This document shows positions 44,346 to 53,066 of a stretch of DNA of 64,000 bases, piece after piece. The DNA is from Paenibacillus mesophilus (GTDB lineage: Bacteria > Bacillota > Bacilli > Paenibacillales > NBRC-103111), in contig NZ_VCRA01000002.1 in NCBI RefSeq assembly GCF_005938385.1, positions 248,001 to 312,000 of the forward strand, read 5' to 3'. A program made the translations under genes and the position numbers. Under the pieces are notes generated by a model that did no database searches, was not told the DNA's origin, and saw only the letters and a list, made by a program, of their open reading frames with translations. The number at the start of each line of letters is the position of its first letter. The stretch's first letter is position 1.

Positions 44346-44843
44346 ATGATTCGGGTGCTTTTCGTTTGTTTGGGCAATATTTGCCGTTCTCCGATGGCCG
44401 AAGCGGTGATGCGCAGCAAAGTAAAGGAGGCCGGACTGGACGGTCGGATCGGCATCGATTCGGCTGGGACCGGCGACTGGCATATCGGGAAAGCTCCGCA
44501 CGAAGGAACGCGCAAGCTGCTGGACGAGAAGCGGATATCGTGGGAAGGTATTACGGCGCGGCAAGTAGCGAAGGAAGATTTGAAGAAGTTTGATTACATC
44601 GTGGCGATGGATAGCAGTAATATGACTCATTTGCAGGGAATGGCCGAGGAGCTCGGTTTGTCGGACGTCCGCAAAGCGAACGATGCCAAGCCGAAGCTGT
44701 GCCGGCTGCTTGATTTCGTGCCGGAAGAGCAGCCGGGCGACGTCCCGGACCCTTATTATACCGGTAATTTCCAGGAAACGTACCGTCTTGTCGATGCAGG
44801 CTGCGACGCCTTGTTGGAGCGTATTAAGCATCAATTGGTCTAG
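44346..44843 (+). CDS. Low-molecular-weight protein-tyrosine phosphatase
   Basis: A 165-residue LMW-PTP with the P-loop VCLGNICRSPMAEAV (CX5R) at residue 7 and the general-acid loop DVPDPYYTGN near 136. The family has members acting on phosphotyrosine or phosphoarginine (YwlE), and the loop after the CX5R arginine sorts these; here it reads SPMAEAV as in the YfkJ/Wzb type. Ribosome site GAGCGAGG precedes ATG 44346. It is probably co-transcribed with the lipid kinase and converges with the permease. Confidence 0.92.
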   Translation: MIRVLFVCLGNICRSPMAEAVMRSKVKEAGLDGRIGIDSAGTGDWHIGKAPHEGTRKLLDEKRISWEGITARQVAKEDLKKFDYIVAMDSSNMTHLQGMAEELGLSDVRKANDAKPKLCRLLDFVPEEQPGDVPDPYYTGNFQETYRLVDAGCDALLERIKHQLV

Positions 44844-44895
44844 CGAGTCCTTATAAAAGTCGGAAGCCCCGGCGACGGGCCGGAACTTCTCGGCT

Positions 44896-46305
44896 TCATA
44901 TCAGAAACATCGCAACGATCGTCGTAACGGCAAGGCCGATGACGACCGGCTTTACATTGCGCCTAGCCAGCTCGAACGGGTCGATGCCGCAAATGGCGGC
45001 GGCCGGGATGAGCGCCCACGGCACGAGCGTACCGCCGCCGACCCAGATGGCGGCAATTTGCCCGAGCGCGGTCAAGGTGGCGATGCCCGAGCCGATCGCG
45101 GCCGCAAACAGATGAGCGATCGAACCGGCGAGCGAGATGCCGGAGAAACCGGACCCGTCAAGCCCGGTAATGGCGCCGACGGTCGTTAGCGTTACGGCAC
45201 TGACGCCTGTGTTGATCGGTACGGTTTGCGCAAGAGCGAGACCGAGGTCGTTTACGATGCCGTGCGAGTTTTCCGGAAGCACTTTGCCGAAAATATCGGT
45301 GAAAGCGGAGTCTCCGAGATAGAAAAAGGCGGCGATCGGAATAACCGGTCCGAATACTTTGAAGCCGAACAAGAAGCCTTCGATCAAGTAGGAGGTGGCC
45401 TTCTCCAGCCCGGCGCCGCGGTGAGCCAGAAGCGAAAGCGCAATCATAATGATCAGGGCGGTGCCGCCGATTAAGGCGGTCGCGTCGCCGCCCTGGAGGT
45501 CGAGACGGAACATGGCGACAATATCGAGCGCGAACAGAAGCGGAATGACGATCGCAGACGTCTTCTTGACAGCGGGAGATAATAGGACTCCGGACTTTTG
45601 CTGCGAATGGTCCGTTTCCGCCGGAGCGATAGCTGTTCGTCCCGTGTCCATCGTCAGTTTGCCGGACTGCATATCGCGCTTCATATACCAGTAGGCGACG
45701 GCTGTCGTGACGACACCCATTACGATAACAAGAGGAACGCTGGCTGAAATAACGTCGGAAACCGGGATGCCTGCCGCATCCGCAGTCAGCTTCGGTGCGC
45801 CCTGGATAACGAAATCGCCGGATAGGGCGATCCCGTGTCCGAACAAGTTCATCGCCGCCGCAACACCGAGCGCAGGCAAACCTGCACGCAAGGCGACCGG
45901 AAGCAGCACGGCGCCTACTAGGGCGACGGCCGGCGACGGCCAGAAAAACCACGATATGACCATCATCACGATCCCGATGATCCAGAAGGCGAGAGCGGGG
46001 GAGCGGATCAGCCGCGCAACCGGGGAAATCATCACTTCATTTATTCCCGTGCCGATCAACAGCTTGCTTAGGGCGACGATCAAGGAAATGACGAGAATGG
46101 TCCCGATCAATTCTTTAATGGCATAAATGAATCCGGAAAAGACGCCGCCGACGGAGCTGCTGACCGAATGAGTAGCCAACAAGCCGAGTGCCAGTATGCC
46201 GACGATGCACACGATCGTCGTATCGCGCCGCATGACCATGAAGCCGATGATCAGCATGACGAAAGCGAGATAAACCCAGTGCAGCGACAAGAGCGAGACG
46301 TCCAT
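44896..46305 (-). CDS. Multi-pass transporter of the ion-transporter type, substrate unknown
   Basis: A 469-residue, very hydrophobic protein with about 11-12 predicted membrane helices and a polar cytoplasmic loop near the middle (about 210-240). It has re-entrant-looking small-residue segments typical of the ion-transporter group that includes anion/organic acid carriers such as CitMHS and DcuC relatives, for example TVPINTGVSAVTLTTVGAI and LFGHGIALSGDFVIQGAPK. I could not place it in a closer family. The start is clear (GGAGGTG eight bases ahead). It is divergent from the DUF2087 gene with a 103-bp palindromic element between. Confidence 0.72.
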   Translation of the reverse strand: MDVSLLSLHWVYLAFVMLIIGFMVMRRDTTIVCIVGILALGLLATHSVSSSVGGVFSGFIYAIKELIGTILVISLIVALSKLLIGTGINEVMISPVARLIRSPALAFWIIGIVMMVISWFFWPSPAVALVGAVLLPVALRAGLPALGVAAAMNLFGHGIALSGDFVIQGAPKLTADAAGIPVSDVISASVPLVIVMGVVTTAVAYWYMKRDMQSGKLTMDTGRTAIAPAETDHSQQKSGVLLSPAVKKTSAIVIPLLFALDIVAMFRLDLQGGDATALIGGTALIIMIALSLLAHRGAGLEKATSYLIEGFLFGFKVFGPVIPIAAFFYLGDSAFTDIFGKVLPENSHGIVNDLGLALAQTVPINTGVSAVTLTTVGAITGLDGSGFSGISLAGSIAHLFAAAIGSGIATLTALGQIAAIWVGGGTLVPWALIPAAAICGIDPFELARRNVKPVVIGLAVTTIVAMFLI

Positions 46306-46324
46306 ATAGGTACACCTCCGAGTA

Positions 46325-46427
46325 AGGAACTTTAACAGAATTATCGACCTGACTGACGAACCGGGGCTTTGCGGACCGGTAAGTCTCGGTCGTCAGAGAG
46401 CAGAAACGTTATTCCGTTAAAGTTCCT
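46325..46427. repeat. 103-bp element with 17-bp terminal inverted repeats
   Basis: AGGAACTTTAACAGAAT at 46325-46341 is the complement of 46411-46427 in 16 of 17 bases. A second nested arm pair (CTGACGA/TCGTCAG with neighbouring CCG/CGG) lies inside, so the whole region can fold into one long imperfect hairpin. It stands 20 bases upstream of the permease start codon (minus strand). No reading frame inside; a small non-autonomous element or a regulatory palindrome. Confidence 0.8.
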
Positions 46428-46503
46428 AGGGTTTGCAATCGAACCGTACTGTAGTGTATGCGGGGCCGGAAAATGTGTGTTAGCGGACAGGGTATTTGCT
46501 TAT

Positions 46504-46532
46504 TTGACGATTTGGAAACAAAGTGTTATTAT
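46504..46532 (+). promoter_or_regulatory. Sigma-A promoter of the DUF2087 gene
   Basis: TTGACG at 46504-46509 and TATTAT at 46527-46532, spacer 17. Confidence 0.7.
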
Positions 46533-46550
46533 GTCTATAAATATATAGAC
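46533..46550. promoter_or_regulatory. Palindromic operator candidate at the transcription start
   Basis: GTCTATA, AATA, TATAGAC: a perfect seven-bp inverted repeat starting at the base after the -10, covering the expected start of transcription. The following gene encodes a protein with a helix-turn-helix, so self-repression is possible. Confidence 0.55.
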
Positions 46551-46558
46551 GAAACGGA

Positions 46559-47704
46559 ATGATGTTTGTGAATAAAATGACGGAGCTGTTGTGGGAAGCG
46601 AATATCGAAGAGATGAAGAAAGGGTACTTGTTCGAGCCGGATTCCGCGCAATTCGTCTGCCTCGTTTGCGGCGAACGGTTCGAGAAAGGGATCGTCTACC
46701 CTAAAGGAACGCTGCTGTATGAAGCGGAACGAGCGGCAGCCGTTCATCTGGCCGATGAGCACGGCTCGATGTTCGATTATCTGCTGCAGCTGGACAAGAA
46801 GCTGACCGGGTTGTCCGACCTGCAGAAGCAGCTGCTGCGTATGTTCCACGACGGAATGAGCGACAAAGAAATCGTTAGCGAAATGAACGGGGGCAGCGCC
46901 TCCACGATCCGCAACCACCGGTTCATGCTCAGGGAGAAAGAGAAGCAGGCCAAGCTATTCCTCGTTCTCATGGAGCTGTTGAACGAGAAAAAAACGTCCA
47001 AGCCGAAGCCGGACTTTATGCCGGTTCAACGAACAGCGCCTCGGGATGGCGAACGGTACGCCGTAACCGTGGATGAACGGCAGACCATTTTGAATCAATA
47101 TTTCCCCGATGGGCCTGACGGCGGGCTGAGCGAATTCCCGCGCAAGGAAAAGCGGAAGCGCGTCATATTGGACCACATGATGAACCGCTTCGAGCCGGAG
47201 CGCCTTTACTCGGAGAAAGAAGTCAACGAGATCATCAAGCAGGTGTTCGAAGACTATGTAACGATCCGCCGGTATTTGATCGAATTCGGTTATTTGAGCC
47301 GGCGCGATGACGGAAGCGAGTATTGGGTGAAAGATTCGGCCAATGTCCCGCAGAAGCACGAGGAAGCCAAGGCGGGAGTATTCCGGCTGGTGAATACGGT
47401 TAACGGGAAAATGTTGGTAGAATCGACGCCAAACATGTACGGCGCTTGGAACCGGATCCGGTTCGGTCTTCAGACCGGCTTGCTCGACAATCCGGAATTG
47501 CAAAAAGATTGGAACGACTACGGGGAAGACAAGTTCGTCTTCGAAGTGCTCGATACATGGAGTCCGGAGGAGGGCGCCGAGCCGAATTCGAAGGAAAGAC
47601 GGTTGCAGCTGAAGGAAATGGAAAATCGGCGGCTCGAGCAGCTGCAGCCATACGGGGAGCGGGGCTACAATGTACCGCCTGCCTCCAAGGAGAAGTCCCG
47701 GTGA
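46559..47704 (+). CDS. DUF2087 protein with LuxR-type helix-turn-helix and GIY-YIG-like C-terminus
   Basis: A 381-residue multi-domain protein. Residues 25-85 include CLVCGERFEKG, a possible metal knuckle with a later VHLADEHG. Residues 88-140 are a LuxR-like helix-turn-helix (LQKQLLRMFHDGMSDKEIVS; GGSASTIRNHRFML). Residues 175-265 are DUF2087 (KRVILDHMMNRFEPERLYSE; IRRYLIEFGYLSRRDDG). The C-terminal part (from about 278) resembles GIY-YIG nucleases (GVFRLVNTVNGKMLVEST). The function is unknown. ATG 46559 is the first in frame; ATG 46577 is also possible, and neither has a strong ribosome site. Confidence 0.78.
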   Translation: MMFVNKMTELLWEANIEEMKKGYLFEPDSAQFVCLVCGERFEKGIVYPKGTLLYEAERAAAVHLADEHGSMFDYLLQLDKKLTGLSDLQKQLLRMFHDGMSDKEIVSEMNGGSASTIRNHRFMLREKEKQAKLFLVLMELLNEKKTSKPKPDFMPVQRTAPRDGERYAVTVDERQTILNQYFPDGPDGGLSEFPRKEKRKRVILDHMMNRFEPERLYSEKEVNEIIKQVFEDYVTIRRYLIEFGYLSRRDDGSEYWVKDSANVPQKHEEAKAGVFRLVNTVNGKMLVESTPNMYGAWNRIRFGLQTGLLDNPELQKDWNDYGEDKFVFEVLDTWSPEEGAEPNSKERRLQLKEMENRRLEQLQPYGERGYNVPPASKEKSR

Positions 47705-47714
47705 CGAATCGGGG

Positions 47715-47732
47715 CTTTTTCGTACGAAAAAG
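47715..47732. repeat. Perfect 18-bp palindrome between two genes
   Basis: CTTTTTCGTACGAAAAAG reads the same on both strands, 14 bases after the DUF2087 gene stop. With no loop it cannot form a normal RNA hairpin, so it may be a protein-binding site for the downstream FAD lipoprotein gene or chance. Confidence 0.5.
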
Positions 47733-47800
47733 GATGATTATGAAACGAAACTTGTTCTATTTCGTCTATTATAGGGACAAACTGTTCCTAAGGGGGAATT

Positions 47801-49309
47801 ATGAAAAAGTATTTGTACGGAATCATAGGGTTGGTATTATGGATTGGTTTGCTAACCGCCTGCAAGGAGCGGGAGGCGGAAGTCCGCAAGCCTGTTTCGG
47901 ATCCGACTAAACCGGATGTCGTCGTCATCGGGTCGGAGATCGAAGGGATGTATTTGGCCCGAGCGGCGGCTGACGAAGGTCTGGCCGTTCTGGTGATCGA
48001 TCCGCGGGAACAGCCGGGGGGGCAGCTTATTCAAGGCGAGATGCTGTTTTTGGACGAGCCGTCCGCGGAAGGAGGCAAGTCGCTTCTTCAGGGCAGAGTC
48101 AAGCAGCTGTTTACCGCATACAAGAAAGGCGATATTCGCAAGCCGGCGCAGTTCCAACAATATTACCGCACGCTGACCGACGGAATCCCGATCGTATCGG
48201 GAGCTTCCATAACGAATGTGGAAATCGCCACCGACGCCGCAGCGTCCAAGAAAAGCATCCGTTCCGTCTCTTACCGGACGAAGGACGGTCAGCAAAAAAC
48301 GATAACGGCCCGTTATTGGGTGGAAAATACTGATTTTGCCGCATTGACGAGCCGGCTTGGTCTGAAACGGATACCCGGGATCGAAACCGTATTCCCCTCC
48401 TCGCGGGAGAAAGACTATATGGCGGCATCGCTAATGATGAAATTCCGCGGAGTCGATTGGGATAAGTTCCGGAAAGAAGTCGGGAAGCTCGGCAAGAAAG
48501 AACTCGAAGAAAAATACGGAGCGGAGACGACCGTCACCGATACGTTCACGTGGGGCTTCGGCAACGTCGGAGCGAGATACTCCCCGAGCAGCAAGGAGCT
48601 GTTTCTACGCGGACTGAATACGATCAATCAGGGAGACGGGGAAGTGCTGATCAATGCTCTTCTCGTATACGGCGTCAATCCGTCCGATGATGAGAGCGTA
48701 CGAAAGGCTGTCGAGAACGGCAAGCGGGAGACGGAACGAATCCTTCCCCATCTCCGGTCGGAGCTGCCAGGCTGGGAGAACGCGGAATTGAACGGATTCC
48801 CGAATTATTTATATATCCGCGATTACGACCGGTACGAGACCGAATACGTGCTCCAAGCGACCGATCTGATGAGCGGCAGTACATATTGGGACGATGTAAG
48901 CATAGCCGGCTATCCTCTCGATCTGCAGGGAACGTTGGAGCACACGTGGGGCGAGCGGAAGGGCGTTCCCGACAAATATGGGATGCCTCTGCGCTCCTTC
49001 ATCCCGAAAGGCTATTCGAACGTATTCGTGGCCGGCAAAAACGTGGGCGCCTCCGCCGTCGCTTACGGCAGCGCCCGGATACAGCCGAATACTTCGCTTG
49101 CCGGGGAAGTAATCGGCATTATGCTCGCCAGAACGGCGAACGAACGCGGCTTGAGCGAAGTGACGGAGAAGGAAATGAAAGAGCTGCATCGATACATCGA
49201 GAAAAAGTACGACATTCGAATTAGCGGAGTGAAAGGGAAAAACAAAATCGCGAAATTGTCCGAGGAGGAGAAGCGTCAGTTCAACGAAGGAAAGCTGACG
49301 CTGCCTTAA
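47801..49309 (+). CDS. FAD-dependent oxidoreductase lipoprotein
   Basis: A 502-residue exported flavoprotein. The signal peptide ends with the lipobox LLTACKER, so the mature protein is lipid-anchored. The FAD-binding fold begins with VVVIGSEIEGMYLARAAADE near residue 40 (a GxGxxG variant with GSEIEG) and carries PGGQLIQGEMLF near 75; near the C-terminus NVFVAGKNVGASAVAYGSAR is the second flavin-contact motif of the FAD_oxidored family. The substrate is not known. The ribosome site AAGGGGGAA is close before ATG 47801. It stands alone before the SMR genes on the other strand. Confidence 0.85.
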   Translation: MKKYLYGIIGLVLWIGLLTACKEREAEVRKPVSDPTKPDVVVIGSEIEGMYLARAAADEGLAVLVIDPREQPGGQLIQGEMLFLDEPSAEGGKSLLQGRVKQLFTAYKKGDIRKPAQFQQYYRTLTDGIPIVSGASITNVEIATDAAASKKSIRSVSYRTKDGQQKTITARYWVENTDFAALTSRLGLKRIPGIETVFPSSREKDYMAASLMMKFRGVDWDKFRKEVGKLGKKELEEKYGAETTVTDTFTWGFGNVGARYSPSSKELFLRGLNTINQGDGEVLINALLVYGVNPSDDESVRKAVENGKRETERILPHLRSELPGWENAELNGFPNYLYIRDYDRYETEYVLQATDLMSGSTYWDDVSIAGYPLDLQGTLEHTWGERKGVPDKYGMPLRSFIPKGYSNVFVAGKNVGASAVAYGSARIQPNTSLAGEVIGIMLARTANERGLSEVTEKEMKELHRYIEKKYDIRISGVKGKNKIAKLSEEEKRQFNEGKLTLP

Positions 49310-49375
49310 CCCGGCTTCGCGCATATCCAGCTGCAGGCTGCCGATGATGACAAGATTTGGGCGGCCCGCCGCCCT

Positions 49376-49690
49376 TCACGCCATCAGTTTCAATCCGACG
49401 GCGGCGCAGAGCACCATCGAGATAAACAAAATACGTTTCCATTCCTTCGATTCCCCATAGACGATCATGCCGAGAAGCGCACTGCCGACGGTGCCGATCC
49501 CGGTCCATACGGCGTAGGCGGTTCCCATCGAGATCGTCTTCATCGCATAAGACAGGAAGAAGAAGCTGAGAATGAAGCCGATGATTAGGGTAGAATAGGA
49601 AGCCACGGTTTTGGAACGGTTAACTTTATTAATGCCGGACACGCCGACGACTTCGAAGCAGCCGGCCAATACGAGCGAAATCCAATCCAT
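49376..49690 (-). CDS. Small multidrug resistance (SMR) protein, second subunit (YkkD-like)
   Basis: A 104-residue four-helix SMR protein. It has the conserved glutamate of helix 1 in LAGCFEVVGVSG and the MGTAYAVWTGIGTVGSALLG signature of helix 3. It forms a hetero-oligomer with the neighbouring SMR protein. A guanidine-I riboswitch leads the unit, so export of guanidinium is the likely function, as shown for riboswitch-linked SMR proteins. The length is that of B. subtilis YkkD (105 residues). The start has AAGGAGGTG ahead and lies two bases after the first gene's end; the frame open upstream to 49942 is a shadow. Confidence 0.93.
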   Translation of the reverse strand: MDWISLVLAGCFEVVGVSGINKVNRSKTVASYSTLIIGFILSFFFLSYAMKTISMGTAYAVWTGIGTVGSALLGMIVYGESKEWKRILFISMVLCAAVGLKLMA

Positions 49691-49692
49691 CT

Positions 49693-50031
49693 TTACTGCA
49701 CCTCCTTCGATCCATGTTCCTTCGTGATCGTTTTCAGTCCGACGACACCGGCCAGCAGCAGCATAATGAGCAGCAGCTTGCCGATCTTGAACGGCTCGCC
49801 GAAGACGACCATTTCCATCACGACCGTTCCTGCCGTACCGATTCCGGTAAATACGGCATACGTCGTACCGATGGGAAGACGCTTGGAGGCCCGGATCAGC
49901 AAATCCATGCTGATGAGGATGGCCACAATGGTTCCGATCCAAGTGAGCGTGTCATAAGCGTGTTTCAATCCGCTGACCCAAGCGATTTCGAACAGCCCGG
50001 CAACGAATACGAGCATCCAATTCCGATTCAT
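49693..50031 (-). CDS. Small multidrug resistance (SMR) protein, first subunit (YkkC-like)
   Basis: A 112-residue four-helix SMR protein, the same length as B. subtilis YkkC. The helix-1 glutamate is in AGLFEIAWVSGLKHAY and helix 3 has IGTTYAVFTGIGTAGTVVME. First gene after the riboswitch terminator; AGAGAGGG is seven bases before its ATG. With YkkD-like partner it is predicted to exchange guanidinium for protons across the cell membrane. Which of the two proteins faces which way is not visible. Confidence 0.93.
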   Translation of the reverse strand: MNRNWMLVFVAGLFEIAWVSGLKHAYDTLTWIGTIVAILISMDLLIRASKRLPIGTTYAVFTGIGTAGTVVMEMVVFGEPFKIGKLLLIMLLLAGVVGLKTITKEHGSKEVQ

Positions 50032-50089
50032 CGTATAACCCTCTCTTTCGTTCTCATGTTCTGCATTTCCCGTAAGTTCTAAACAACAG

Positions 50090-50214
50090 AAAAAGCCCGG
50101 GCGATATCATCGAAATGATATCCTCCCGGGCTTTTGTCCCTCCGTGTCCGCAGAAATACGGTTCTGCGCGTTTTCTCTCGGACCTGGCCGATCGTCATGA
50201 TCGCGGAACCCTAG
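50090..50214 (-). ncRNA. Guanidine-I riboswitch (ykkC class) with its terminator
   Basis: Read on the minus strand it begins CTAGGGTTCCGC at 50214, has the CAGGTCCGAGAG segment, and reaches the invariant ACGGAGGGACAAAAGCCCGG core, the defining features of the guanidine-I class. The end of the core overlaps a terminator stem (GCCCGGG with CCCGGGC, 50091-50132) followed by TTTTT, so ligand binding would prevent the terminator and allow expression of the two SMR genes. The class match is direct; the switching direction follows from the known family. Confidence 0.94.
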
Positions 50215-50230
50215 AAAACAAGTCCCCATC

Positions 50231-50259
50231 ATCATAGGCGATGGGCAACGCCTAGTCAA
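50231..50259 (-). promoter_or_regulatory. Sigma-A promoter of the riboswitch-SMR transcript
   Basis: On the minus strand TTGACT (50259-50254), 17 bases, TATGAT (50236-50231). The transcript would start near 50225, about ten bases before the riboswitch. Confidence 0.8.
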
Positions 50260-50282
50260 GCGAACGAATGTTCGTTATCGTC

Positions 50283-51722
50283 TTACTGATCGCTCTCATT
50301 GTCCTGCATATCCGGAGGCGATTTGCGCGCCGCACCCGTCGAGAAAGCTGCACGGACAACCGCTTTGCGCACGTTTTCGACGACTTTCTGGTTGAACACG
50401 CTCGGTATGATGTACGTGTCGCTCAGCTCCTCGTCGCCCACGACATCGGCGATCGCCCGCGCGGCGGCCAGCTTCATCGCCTCGTTGATTTCCCGCGCCC
50501 GGCAGTCGAGCGCTCCGCGGAACATGCCGGGGAAGCAGAGGACGTTATTGATCTGGTTCGGCTTGTCGGACCTGCCGGTCGCCATAATTCGCACGTAAGG
50601 CTTCGCCAGCTCCGGATCGATCTCCGGCGTCGGGTTCGCCATCGCGAATACGATCGGGTCCGCCGCCATCTTTCGGACATCGTCCACGGTCAAAATTCCG
50701 GGAGCGGACAAACCGATAAATACGTCGGCTCCGGCGATCACATCGGACAACCGGCCGCTCTCGTCGTTCGGGTTCGTCATCCGCGCATATTCGTTCCAAT
50801 GCGGATGGTCATAACGGACGCCGCGACGGATCGCACCTTCGCGATCGACACCGATCAAGTTGCGCACGCCGGCGGAAAGTAATATTTTACTGCAGGCGAT
50901 GCCGGCGGCGCCGATGCCGGTAACGACAACTTTAATTTCCTCCAGCCGTTTGCCGGTCACCTTCAGCGCATTCAGCAGACCGGCGAGTATGACTACGGCC
51001 GTTCCGTGCTGATCGTCGTGAAAGACCGGGATGTCCAGCTCTTCCTTGAGGCGCTGCTCGATTTCGAAGCAGCGGGGCGACGAGATGTCTTCCAGGTTGA
51101 TGCCGCCGAAGGCGGGAGCGACCGCTTTCACGATCCGTACAATTTCATCGGGATCTTTCGTATCCAGGCAGAGCGGGAACGCATCGACACCGGCCATCTC
51201 CTTGAATAGCATCGCTTTCCCTTCCATGACCGGCATCGCGGCGGCCGGGCCGATATCGCCGAGTCCGAGAACGGCCGTTCCGTCGGAAATGACGGCGACC
51301 ATGTTCCGCTTGATCGTCAGCGAGTATGCTTTGTCGGGTGCTTCGGCGATGGCGTTGCATACCCGGGCGACTCCCGGCGTATAGACCCGAGACAAGTCGT
51401 CGCGGTTTTTTACCGGGGTTTTCGATTGAATTTCGATTTTGCCTCCGAGATGGACTAGGAACGTGCGGTCGGACTCGTGTACGACGCGGACGCCGCTTAT
51501 TTGATCGAGCGTTTCGCCGATTTGCATGCTGTGGCGGTGATCCGTCACGTTGACGGTGACGTCGCGGATCGTCTGGCTCCGGTTGGAGGAGATGACGTCG
51601 ATGCCGACGATATCGCCGCCCGCTCCTTCGATGACGGATGCGATATCGCCGAAGGATGCCTCGTCTTTATTCAACTGCAGTCTGAATACGATCGTCGTTC
51701 CGGAGATGCTTTCGATAGCCAT
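50283..51722 (-). CDS. NAD(P)-dependent malic enzyme with N-terminal ACT domain
   Basis: Oxidative decarboxylation of malate to pyruvate. A 479-residue protein: residues 1-80 form an ACT-like domain (IVFRLQLNKDEASFGDIASV), then the malic enzyme N domain with VYTPGVARVCNAIAE near 115 and the catalytic VAVISDGTAVLGLGDIGP near 145, the metal-binding VFHDDQHGTAVV near 235 and the NAD domain with VVTGIGAAGIACSKILL near 265. It follows the dicarboxylate symporter by 34 bases on the same strand, so uptake and conversion of malate are linked. ATG 51722 is chosen for spacing to GGGAGG; ATG 51731 lies too close to it. Confidence 0.9.
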   Translation of the reverse strand: MAIESISGTTIVFRLQLNKDEASFGDIASVIEGAGGDIVGIDVISSNRSQTIRDVTVNVTDHRHSMQIGETLDQISGVRVVHESDRTFLVHLGGKIEIQSKTPVKNRDDLSRVYTPGVARVCNAIAEAPDKAYSLTIKRNMVAVISDGTAVLGLGDIGPAAAMPVMEGKAMLFKEMAGVDAFPLCLDTKDPDEIVRIVKAVAPAFGGINLEDISSPRCFEIEQRLKEELDIPVFHDDQHGTAVVILAGLLNALKVTGKRLEEIKVVVTGIGAAGIACSKILLSAGVRNLIGVDREGAIRRGVRYDHPHWNEYARMTNPNDESGRLSDVIAGADVFIGLSAPGILTVDDVRKMAADPIVFAMANPTPEIDPELAKPYVRIMATGRSDKPNQINNVLCFPGMFRGALDCRAREINEAMKLAAARAIADVVGDEELSDTYIIPSVFNQKVVENVRKAVVRAAFSTGAARKSPPDMQDNESDQ

Positions 51723-51756
51723 ATTGTCCATTGCCTCCCAAATGTTTTGAGCGCGT

Positions 51757-53037
51757 TTACGCCGCTTCTGCCTTGCTGTCGTTCCGTACCGATTTTAAAT
51801 AGCTTCTTGCGCCCTTCGAGTCGTACTGACCTTCCCATTTCGACATAACGATTGCCGCAAGCGAATTGCCCAGCACGTTGACTACGGTGCGCGCCATGTC
51901 GAGCAGTCGGTCGATGCCGGCGATAAAAGCCAATCCTTCCAACGGCAGGCCGACCGATCCCAGCGTAGCGAGCAGGACGACGAAGGAGACGCCGGGAACG
52001 CCTGCGATGCCCTTCGATGTGAGCATCAATACGAGCATCAAAGTGATTTGCGTCGAAATCGGCAAATGGATGCCATACATTTGCGCGATGAAGATCGCTG
52101 CAAGCGCCTGATACAGCGTCGAGCCGTCCAGATTGAACGAGTACCCGGTCGGAATGACGAAGGAGGTGACGGCTTTCGGACACCCGAACTTCTCCATCTT
52201 TTCCATCAGCTTCGGCATGACCGATTCCGAGCTGGCCGTCGAGTAGGCGAGCACAAGCTCGTCCTTCAAAATCATGATGATCGAGAAAATGCTCGTCCCG
52301 GCCATTCTCGCGACCAAACCGAGAACGACGATGATGAAAAAAGCCATCGCGCCGTAAACGGTGAGCACCAGCTTGCCGAGCGGCAGCAGCGAGGACAGTC
52401 CGAACTTCGATACCGTCACCCCGATAAGCGCGAATACGCCGAACGGCGCGAACCGCATAATTTGATTCGTCACCCAGAACATCGCGTCGGCGACTCCTTG
52501 GAAGAAGGCGATGACCGGTTTCCCTCTTTCGCCGATGGCGGCAACGCCGAGACCGAATAGGACGGAGAAGAAAATTACGGCCAGCATGTCGCCCTTTACG
52601 AACGCTTCGAACACATTTTTGGGCACAATATTGACGAACGTGTCCGCGAAGCTGTGACTGGCGGACGTTTCGGCGGTACCGACATAGGTGGAGATGTCGG
52701 TTTTCGTAAGATGATCCATATCGACGCCGGCTCCCGGTTGGAAAACGTTGGCGAACAAAAGTCCGATCACGATCGCAATCGTCGTGATCACTTCGAAATA
52801 GAGCAGCGTCTTGCCGCCCAGCTTGCCCAGCCGCTTCATATCGCCGACACCGGCGACTCCGACGATGAGCGAAGCGACGACGATCGGAACGACAATCATT
52901 TTGATCAACCGAATAAATACGTCGCCGATTGGCTGAAGATAAGTAGAGACCGCCGGATTGCCGTAGAATATCGCTCCGGCCGCAATGCCCAGCACGAGCC
53001 CGATCACGATTTGCAGCGCCAAACCGAATTTTTTCAT
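51757..53037 (-). CDS. Dicarboxylate/amino acid:cation symporter (DctA/GltP family)
   Basis: A 426-residue secondary transporter of the glutamate/C4-dicarboxylate family with eight membrane helices and two re-entrant loops. The family motifs VVASLIVGVAGVGDM, AYSTASSESVMPKL (the serine-rich HP1 loop near residue 270), PTGYSFNLDGSTLYQ near 300 and the HP2/TM8 region FIAGIDRLLDMARTVVNV near 375 are complete. Paired with malic enzyme, so malate or another C4 acid is the likely substrate, though glutamate cannot be excluded. ATG 53037 has AGAGGTG ahead; a GTG at 53046 lies in that site. Confidence 0.91.
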   Translation of the reverse strand: MKKFGLALQIVIGLVLGIAAGAIFYGNPAVSTYLQPIGDVFIRLIKMIVVPIVVASLIVGVAGVGDMKRLGKLGGKTLLYFEVITTIAIVIGLLFANVFQPGAGVDMDHLTKTDISTYVGTAETSASHSFADTFVNIVPKNVFEAFVKGDMLAVIFFSVLFGLGVAAIGERGKPVIAFFQGVADAMFWVTNQIMRFAPFGVFALIGVTVSKFGLSSLLPLGKLVLTVYGAMAFFIIVVLGLVARMAGTSIFSIIMILKDELVLAYSTASSESVMPKLMEKMEKFGCPKAVTSFVIPTGYSFNLDGSTLYQALAAIFIAQMYGIHLPISTQITLMLVLMLTSKGIAGVPGVSFVVLLATLGSVGLPLEGLAFIAGIDRLLDMARTVVNVLGNSLAAIVMSKWEGQYDSKGARSYLKSVRNDSKAEAA

Positions 53038-53066
53038 TGGGTTCACCTCTGGAATAGATTAGGAAA

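Noticed and set aside
44844..44895. Bidirectional terminator between the tyrosine phosphatase and the permease gene
   Set aside because: GAAGCC/GGCTTC and CCGGC/GCCGG pairs exist but with loops that do not stack well and without a T tract on either strand.
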